From Lactuca virosa (lineage: Eukaryota; Streptophyta; Magnoliopsida; Asterales; Asteraceae), in assembly GCA_928212115.1 (NCBI GenBank), contig CAKMRJ010003334.1:24636554-24700553 (forward strand): a stretch of 64,000 nt of DNA. The letters are read 5' to 3'. The notes under the pieces are model-generated. The model was not told the origin of the DNA. It did no database searches and was given only the letters and a program-made list of their open reading frames with translations. The translations under genes were made by a program, and so were the position numbers. Positions 57,336-64,000 of the stretch are shown piece by piece (positions within the stretch are counted from its first letter, which is position 1; every line of letters begins with the position of its first letter).

Positions 57336-58020
57336 TGAGTTATGTATCGCGTGGAATACCCATGTCTATGTGTTATGATTAATATGTCTAAAATATTAGT
57401 TGCATGAAAAAGTAGAGTTATGGATACCTTCAGGAATCGTATGATAGGATTGCCTGATTTGTGTGATGTCTTATAGTGTAGGGTATTTGGATGTTATGTA
57501 TCGCTTGGAATCGATATCGGCCCAACTAATTGCTAAATGTATGCTTAAAAGTTGTATACGGTTAGGATCATATAGCCCTAGAATGATTGATTTATCATTA
57601 TTTCCTATTTCTTTTCTGGTTGTGCAATTAGGTTAGAATCATTATTAGACAGTCTATGTGATCCCATTTTGTATATAACTTGCATGCATAAGGCAACCGA
57701 CATTATTGATTGAGATTCTTTGTATGGTAGAGGTGGTCAGATTGAGAATTCCTGGGAGAGCCTAGGTAGCCATAGTAGATTTGGTATGTTCTATAGCTTT
57801 GGTTTGGTATATGGATTTAGTGTAGTGACCTACAGGAATTAGAACGACTCTTGAGGAGGGTATAGCTAGGTGTGGAAGGTAGTATTGGGCCCGTACTATT
57901 GGAAGCACAAGATTTGTACTCGAGACAAGGACGGACCTTGAGACTCTAAGGAGTTCTATATAGTGGGAGTTCCCTCGAGTTTTATGCTGATTGTTTTAAT
58001 GTTTGTATTTCAGTTTGAGT
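57336..58020 (+). other. Gy-B2 leader
   Basis: Non-coding. Shares with the Gy-A leader the 'CTTCAGGAATCGTATGATAGGATTGCCTGAT' type block (about 57430-57460, compare 8180-8212) and the module at 57867-57912. The shared order supports leader identity. Confidence 0.65.
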
Positions 58021-59560
58021 ATGGTGGTGATCAATCGAAGAGGCAGTTCTGGTTATGGCTCGTGCACAGAACCGATTGATGAGAGGCTACGTGAGTTCAT
58101 AGCGGCCGAGGTCACTCGTGGTATCGTGGATGCTATTCCTGTGATGTTTGGTATCATCAAGGAGGGGATTTTAGAGCTTATGGATGAACGAATCAGTTCC
58201 TTTCGAGACGAGATTGCTGCGGGTCAGTTAAGAGCACGAACTCCCGCATTTCGGGAGTTCAAGGCTTATAGAGCTCTAGATTTCTTCGGGGCTAAGGACC
58301 CCATCGCTAGCCGGCACTGGACCGCTAACATGGAGAATGCTCAGTGGAAGACTTTTTTTCCTAGAGGGGGGCAAAGGTAGGGTTTGCATCCTGCCTGCTA
58401 AGGGACTGAGCACGTGACTGGTGGGATGAGGTCGACCGAGCTGTGGGGACTAAGGCGGTGGCAGCCATTACTTGGGAGGAGTTTGTTGCGAGGTTCCAGA
58501 GGGAGTTTTCACCGGAGATTGAGGTGAAATAGCTGGCGAGGGAGTTTCAGGGCTTTTTGAGCCGAGATTGTTGCGGGTCAGTTAGGAGCGCGAACTCCCG
58601 CATTTCTGGAGTTCAAGGCTTATAGAGCTCCGGAGTTATTCGGGGCTAAGGACCCCATCGCTAGCCGACGCTGGATCGCTAACATGGAGAATGCTCAGTG
58701 AACGAGTTTTTGCCTAGAGGGGGGGAAAGGTAGGGTTTGCATCCTGCCTGCTGAGAGACCGAGCATGTGACTGGTGGGATGAGGTCGACCGAGCTGTGGG
58801 GACTGTAGAGGTGGCATCCATGACTTGTGAGGAGTTTGTTGTGAGGTTCTAGAGGGAGTTTTAACCGACAATCGAGGTGCAGCAGCTGGCAAGGGAGTTT
58901 CAGGACCTTCTCCACACTACTGAGACTGTGGCGGAGATCACCACCAAGTTCTGGGAGAGGGATCTTTTGGTTCTGCAGTACGTCGCAGATGAAGATATAT
59001 GAAGAAGAAGAGATATCATGACATGTTGAGAGATGACATCAGTGAGTTTTTGAGCTTTTCGGGATGCAAGACCATAAATGATATGAATGAGAGGTCTCTC
59101 AAGCGGGAGATTGAGCTGGAACTTCGGACGAAGCGCAAGCCAGAGCAGGTGCAGACTGCCGTGGGCCAGGCTAAGAGGCCCAAGACTTTTGAGTCACATT
59201 CTAGGGGTCGACAGTGCCAGGGTCGCTGCGGGAAGTGCGGCAAGCCGTACGGTGGGGCATGTTGATCAGTGGGTTCAGGTTGTTTCAGATGTGGTCAGAC
59301 GAGTCATATGGGTAGGGACTGCCTCCACAGGGTGCTCCGATTTGCTTTCATTGCAATCAGAGCAACCATAAAAAGGCTGATTTTCCGAGATTGTCAGGAG
59401 GGGCAGTGGCGGCGCCTACACCAGTCGCCTTGAGGATTACTGATGGCCGTCAGGGCAAGGTAGAAACACCTGTGGTGAAGAGCAGGACATTTTAGCTAAA
59501 TACCGATGTGGCTCGAGCAGCACTGGATGTGGTTACCGATATGTAATTTTATTATATCTT
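58021..59560 (+). pseudogene. Gy-B2 gag with an internal tandem duplication
   Basis: From the ATG at 58021 (MVVINRRGSSGYGS) it reads a helical region (DERLREFIAAEVTRGIVDAI ... LMDERISSFRDEIAAGQLR), then FREFKAYRALDFFGAKDPIASRHW, the start of the Gag domain, then stops and frameshifts. A 354-bp segment is tandemly duplicated (58205-58912). The rest of Gag (about 58999-59265: RYHDMLRDDISEF, KRKPEQ) leads to knuckles CGKCGKPYGGAC and, in a shifted frame, CFRCGQTSHMGRDC (about 59285-59325). Not translatable as one protein. Confidence 0.8.
58205..58912 (+). repeat. 354-bp tandem duplication within gag
   Basis: The GCGGGTCAGTTA landmark occurs at about 58219 and 58573. Most of the following 330 bases repeat with a few percent differences by eye. 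It presumably arose by unequal recombination or replication slippage after or shortly before insertion. Confidence 0.85.
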
Positions 59561-59599
59561 TATTGCTTTCTTTATTTATGATTATATTGTATCTGATCA

Positions 59600-60090
59600 T
59601 GTATAAGGACTTTCTTAGTCAATCATATGACTGCTCATGTTCTATTTGATCCGGGTGCTACCCGATCCTTTGTATCTCTTGTGTTTAGCAAGAAGTTTCG
59701 TGATGCTCCTAGGATTATCCGTTAGAGGTCGAGATTGCTAATGATCGTTTTGTGAGTGCTTCGAGGGTTCATCGTGCTGATTCCTCTGCGAGGGTCGAAA
59801 GTTATTATCGGGATGGACTGGTTGGACCCGAATGGGCCATGATTGACTGTGAGCGATAGCTAGGAGAGTTCGAACCCCAAGTGGGGGATAATTGGTTATT
59901 CCTGGCGAGGGAGATTCGCACGAGCCGACTCTTTATTCAGCTCCGAGGGCCAGAAGATATCTTCACCAAGGTTGTTCTGGGTTTCTGGCTTATGTGGCAG
60001 ATACTCAGGTTGAGGGAACGATGGTGTTGAGTGAGGTGCCCAATGTTTGGGATTTCCCCGATGTGTTTCCTAAGGATTTTCCAGGAGTGC
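59600..60090 (+). pseudogene. Gy-B2 aspartic protease, active site altered
   Basis: The active-site region reads LFDPGATRSFVSLVFSKKF (about 59642-59697): the Ser of the usual DSG triad neighbourhood is Pro (codon 59651-59653). Frameshifts follow; a GMDWLDPN-like end with a lost frame is at about 59811-59832. Between here and RT is the RKYLHQGCSGFLAYV-like segment (about 59955-60000). Confidence 0.75.
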
Positions 60091-60900
60091 CTCCCGAAAG
60101 ACAAGGGAGTTCCGGATTGATCTAGTTCTTGGTGCGGCCCCAATAGCCAAGGCACCATATCGCTTGGCACCATCAAAGATGCATGAGTTGTCTACGCATC
60201 TTCAGGAACTGCTACACAATGGATTTATTCGACCTAGTAGCTCACCTTGGGGAGCACCGATCCTGTTCGTGAAGAAGAAATACGGTTCACGCAGGATGTG
60301 CATTGGCTACCGGGAGTTGAATAAGCTAACGGTGAAGAACCGTTATCCACTTTATTTGACCAGCTTTATGGTGCATCTTGGTTTTACAAGATTGATCTGC
60401 GATCAGGTTACCATCAGATGAGGGTCAGAGACGAGGACGTGCAAACGATGACCTTCATAACTCATTATGGTTATTACGAGATCGTGGTGATGCCATTTGG
60501 GCACACTAATGTACCAACAACATTCATGGATCTAATGAATCGGGTATGTAGAACGATGATAGATCAGTCGGTGATCGTATTTATTGATGACATTTTGGTC
60601 TACTCTAAGACCAAGGAGCAGCACGAGGATCATTTGCGGGAGGTATTGGAGACCCTGAGAAGGGAAAAGTTGTATGACCAGTTCTCCAAATGCGAGTTCT
60701 GGCGATGGGAGGTGCAGTTCTTCGGGCACATCGTCAACCGGAATGGTATATTGGTTGATCCGGCCAAGATCGAGGCCTTGATGCAATGGGAGGTTCTGAG
60801 AACCCCATCCGAGATTTGTAGCTTCTTAGGTCTCGCAGGGTAGTATCGGAGATTTATTCAGTATTTCTCCAGATTACTGTGCCATTGACCCGTTTGACGA
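60091..60900 (+). pseudogene. Gy-B2 reverse transcriptase (broken, catalytic box intact)
   Basis: Reads APIAKAPYRLAPSKMHEL, LLHNGFIRPSSSPWGAPILFVKKK (about 60200-60280) and MCIGYRELNKLTVKNRYPL. A frameshift of about one base follows near 60350, then WFYKIDLRSGYHQMRV (about 60382-60428), VVMPFGHTNVPTTFMDLMN, and the catalytic VFIDDILVYS (about 60577-60606). The frame ends FFGHIVNRNGILVDPAKIEA ... SFLGLAG and a TAG at 60841. The two Asp of the box are intact, so this domain failed through frame damage, not active-site loss. Confidence 0.9.
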
Positions 60901-61431
60901 AGAAGAATGTTACTTTTCGGTGGGGGACCCGATCAGCAGTTGCCTTTTGAGACGCTGAGGAAGAGATTATGTGAGACCCTGATTCTTGCGCTTCCGGAGG
61001 GTATGGATGAGTTTGTGGTTTATTGTGATGTCTCTATATCGGACTTGGGAGTTGTTCTTGTGTAGAGGGGTCATGTGATTGCTTACGCCTCGGGGAAGCT
61101 GAAGCCTCATGAGGCGAATTACCCTACGCATGATTTGGACTTGTGAGTTGTGGTTTTTGCATTCAAGATTTGGAGACACTATCTTTATGGGGTTAGGTGT
61201 ACTATCTACACTGACCACAAGAGTTTGAGGTACCTCATGGATCAGCCGAATATGAATATGCGGCAACGGAGATGGTTGGATGTGGTAAATGATTATGATT
61301 GGGAGATCCTATACCTCCCTGGGAAGGCAAATACGGTGGCCGATGCTCTGAATCATAAGGATATGAGTGCCCCTATTGGGGATATATGTTTGAGGATGGT
61401 TATCATTTCTACTTTGTTAGATTTGATCTAG
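60901..61431 (+). pseudogene. Gy-B2 RNase H (broken)
   Basis: Reads FVVYCDVSISDLGVVLV then a TAG (about 61063), HVIAYASGKLKPHEANYPTHDLDL then a TGA (about 61144), then VVFAFKIWRHYLYGVRCTIYTDHKSLRYL (about 61150-61235) and GKANTVADALNHKDM. The order is the standard gypsy RNase H order. Confidence 0.88.
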
Positions 61432-62340
61432 AAGGCTCAGGTGGAGGGATCGAAAAAGGAGAATTGGAAGGCGGAGCGGATCAGGGGGCATATTCCTTTA
61501 TTTGTTAGAGATAGTCGGGGATTGTTGACTCCGTGTGGTAGAGTTTGGATTCCGACTATGGGTGGGTGAGGCAGATTGTTCTAGAAGACGCCCATAAGTC
61601 AAAGTTTTTTGATCCATACGAGGGCCATGAAGATGTACAGGGATCTGAAGCCGAGTTATTAGTGGCCTTGTATGAAAAGGGAGATAACATGGTTTGTGGA
61701 GCGATGCCTGACTTGTCGGAAAATCAAGGCCGAACATCAGAGACCTCATGGTAAGATGCAGCTGTTACTCATTCCCATGTGGAAGTGGGAAGTGATTACC
61801 ATGGATTTTATCACGAAGTTGCCAAGGACGACATGTGTATTTGATTATACCTGGGTCATTGTTGATAGATTGACCAAGAGCTCGCATTTCATTCTGATTA
61901 CCGAGAGTATATCTACTGAGAAGATAGTTGAAATTTACATTCAGGAGGTTGGTGGTTCGGCACAGGGTTCTAGTTTTAGTGGTTTCGGATCGAGATGTTC
62001 GCTTCACCTTTAGGTTTTGGAGGAAGTTTCACGAGGAATTGGGTACTCAGATGCATTTCAGTACAACATATCATCCCCATACCGATGGACAGAGTGAGCG
62101 GACGATTCATACAGTCGAAGATATGCTCCGGGCGTGCACATTATATTTTAGAGGGAGTTGGGTACTTACATTCCACTGGCCGAGTTCTCTTACAACAACA
62201 ATTATCACGCCAGTATTGACCGACCACCTTTTGAGATGTTGTATAAGAGGAGGTGTAGGACTCTGGTTTGCTGGGGCGAGGTCGGACGTAGGGTCATGGG
62301 GAGTACTGAGGTGGTGCTGAAGACCACCAAGTTGATTCAG
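61432..62340 (+). pseudogene. Gy-B2 integrase N-terminal and core (broken)
   Basis: Zinc region in pieces: HKSKFFDPYEGHEDVQ out of frame with CLTCRKIKAEHQRPHG (about 61590-61750). The core starts MWKWEVITMDFITKLPRT (first Asp, about 61780-61830), WVIVDRLTKSSHFILI. A frameshift near 61950 leads to VVSDRDVRFTFRFW (second Asp, about 61979-62020) and TTYHPHTDGQSERTIHTVEDML (Glu, about 62065-62130). Another shift leads to PLAEFSYNNNYHASIDRPPFEMLY (about 62170-62250). All three acidic positions can be read, but across three frames. The part ends at TAG 62341-62343. Confidence 0.88.
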
Positions 62341-62343
62341 TAG

Positions 62344-62865
62344 GTGCACGACAGGTTACGAGTCATGCAAAGTCGGCAGAAGAGTTATGCAGACCGAAGA
62401 CGTTCGGACCTCGAGTTTCAGGTAGGGGACTTGGTGCTTCTGAAGGTGTCACCTTGGAAAGGTGTCATCCGGTTTCAGAAGCGGAACAAGCTGGGGCCCC
62501 GGTTTATTAGTCCCTTCAGGATCACCGCCCGGGTGGGCAAGGTTGTATATCGGCAGGATTTGCATGATGAGCTCAGTCAGATCCAAAACACCTTCCATGT
62601 CTCTCAGTTGCAAAAGTGTGTAACCGATGTTTCTGCAGTGATTCCTTTGGATGATATTCAGGTCGATGAGCGTCTGAGCTATGCTGAGAGGCCAATTACG
62701 ATTCTTGATAAGAAGACCAAGGCTCTGCGCTACAAAGTGGTGAACCTGGTGAAGGTGCAATGACAACACCGTAAAGCCTCTGAGTGGACGTGGGAGCTGG
62801 AGGATGAAAAGAGGGAGCACTACCCAGACTTGTTTGCAGCAGCAGACTTCAAGGATGAAGTCTAA
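62344..62865 (+). pseudogene. Gy-B2 integrase C-terminus plus chromodomain-like tail
   Basis: A clean frame after the TAG at 62341: QSRQKSYADRRRSDLEFQ, GDLVLLKVSPWKGVIRF, NKLGPRFISPFRI, FHVSQLQKC, then DDIQVDERLSYAERPITIL. After a TGA at 62761 it continues in the same frame with ASEWTWELEDEKREHYPDLF. Closely parallels 12196-12705 of Gy-A, including a stop at the homologous upstream position. Confidence 0.85.
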
Positions 62866-62882
62866 TTCAAGTGGGGGAGATT
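62866..62882 (+). promoter_or_regulatory. Polypurine tract of Gy-B2
   Basis: TTCAAGTGGGGGAGATT just before the TG of the 3' LTR, matching 12707-12722. Confidence 0.88.
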
Positions 62883-64000
62883 TGTAATGCCAGTGTTCCA
62901 TGTATTTTCTTTTTTAGCCTGATCTTTTAAAATATTGAAAAGTTTATCCCTACATTGGGTGTACGAGATAAGTACGTCGGCTGTAGGTCTTTAATGATGG
63001 ACATGTGTTTCCTCATGTACGTTGGGCGTATGCATGTGTACGCTGGGGGTACACATGCAGGGGAAAATCCTAATTTTTAGGGTTTGGACCCTATTTAAAG
63101 ACCTTTATGGCCTTAAACCCTTTCTTACCTTCAACCTCCATCTTTCTTTGCCTCCATCTCGAAACCCTAATCCCGGTGTGTGATTTTTGAAGCTTTAGAG
63201 TGACATTTTGGTGTTCTTGGTGGTGAAGGAAGACCTTTGGAGTTATGGTGTTGCTCTCAAGCTTTTGGATCCAGATTCTTCTCATCTTTGTGCATCTGCT
63301 AGAGGCATAAAGTTTTCATATATTGGAGCATCTTTGCTAGATCTTGTGTAAGCTTATTTATGCTCTTTTTGTCCCAAAACCTTGATCTTTGTGAGTATGG
63401 AATACGTCCAGAGCTTTTAAGCTGTCCTTTCAGACGTTTAGGGTGTATAGTGTCATAAAAATGCAAGCTTGGTCCTTGATATTCATCCATGCAAGAGTTA
63501 TGGAAGTTTAAGCGATGATATAAGTTAGGGTTTTGGTTTTTAGCTTCCTTTTTCCATGAAAAGGCATAAAGGTTTAGACTTTATGACTTTAGACGTTTAT
63601 TAGGTTTAGTTATGAAGTTTGGACGTTATGTCTTAAGGTATTAAGACCTTATTAGTGAAATTGGACATCTGACGGGTACGCTGGGCGTAACCATGGGCGT
63701 ACTTGGTTGCTGCCCTGTAATCCTTCCAAGTAGAGGTTGTATGATGGTCATAAAAAGTAATATGTTGGGCGTACTACCAGAAAACACATTTGGGTCATTT
63801 TGGGCCTTGGGTTGTTAGGGATTTTGGACCTTGTATTTTTGGGTCATGCTTGGAAAGGGAAAAATGGTCTTTTTCCCTTGGTAGAATAAATACGGTTTGA
63901 ACCAATTATGAGTTAAACCTGGATTTTTAATTAGGGTTGTCTTTGGGTTTTGATTAGTATGAGGAGTCGTGATAGTAGCAGCTCGAGTATGTGATTCAGT
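62883..64000 (+). mobile_element. 3' LTR of Gy-B2 (runs off the window)
   Basis: Begins TGTAATGCCAGTGTTCC. Palindromes of the GTACGYTGGGCGTAC type at about 63018-63058, about 35 bp upstream of a TATTTAA box (63092-63098), and a second cluster at about 63674-63775. The layout is the same as in the Gy-B LTR at 1547, although the sequence outside the motifs has diverged considerably. The end lies beyond 64000. Confidence 0.87.

Larger units (their letters stand above)
57336..64000 (+). mobile_element. Gy-B2: Ty3/gypsy chromovirus-like element, 5' LTR missing
   Basis: Order: leader, gag, protease, RT, RNase H, integrase, integrase C-terminus with chromodomain-like tail, purine tract, 3' LTR (running off the window). 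Every gene has stops or frameshifts. No plus-strand LTR or primer site is visible before the leader, so the left end was lost, probably where the minus-strand LTR now ends. It is related to Gy-B by LTR motifs and to Gy-A by its integrase tail. Confidence 0.85.

Overview
The window reads as gene-poor plant nuclear DNA made almost entirely of nested LTR retrotransposons. Evidence: LTRs with TG...CA ends, initiator-Met tRNA primer sites, polypurine tracts, 5-bp target duplications, and Ty3/gypsy (chromovirus-like and Athila-like) and Ty1/copia proteins. I recognised no host protein gene and no intact functional RNA gene. From general recollection, LTRs packed with ACTCGACGAGT-type repeats and this Athila/copia mix suggest a composite plant such as lettuce (Lactuca). 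That species guess is inference.

Layout. 1-3496: right end of a plus-strand gypsy element ('Gy-B'), non-coding interior plus 3' LTR. 3497-5871: AT-rich DNA with no recognisable gene. 5872-6021 and 14702-about 15120: an older gypsy LTR split by 'Gy-A' (6022-14701), a gypsy element with two near-identical LTRs, a short gag and an integrase/chromodomain tail but no protease, reverse transcriptase (RT) or RNase H. 15680-17442, 25169-25660 and 57189-about 57335: pieces of two minus-strand gypsy LTRs, the second broken up by later insertions. One insertion is the minus-strand 'Copia-1' (17443-25163, target duplication ATAAC). The other is an Athila-like element (25661-57183, plus strand).

The Athila was itself hit by 'Copia-2' (29757-37429, minus) and by gypsy 'Gy-C' (39457-52159, minus). 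Gy-C was in turn hit, inside its protease, by a short gag-only LTR element ('TR-G', 44482-49996, minus, target duplication CATAT). The window ends in another gypsy element ('Gy-B2', about 57336 to beyond 64000, plus) with gag, protease, RT, RNase H and integrase recognisable but broken.

No autonomous element is intact: every pol carries stops, frameshifts, deletions or active-site changes. Gy-A and TR-G have the most similar LTR pairs although they lack pol, so they look like recent non-autonomous passengers moved in trans.

The most striking pattern cuts across families. Nearly every LTR element here carries its own cluster of short CG-centred palindromes: variable arms ending in CG, a 1-3 base spacer, then the mirrored arm. 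Examples are ACTCG-A-CGAGT (Gy-A), GTACGC-TGG-GCGTAC (Gy-B and relatives), CCACG-T-CGTGG (Copia-1), CTCACG-A-CGTGAG (Gy-C and the 15680 LTR), ACACG-A-CGTGT (Athila) and GTTTACG-GC-CGTAAAC (TR-G). Where a TATA-like box can be seen, a cluster often lies just upstream of it. In the Athila element the motif also sits inside coding linkers.
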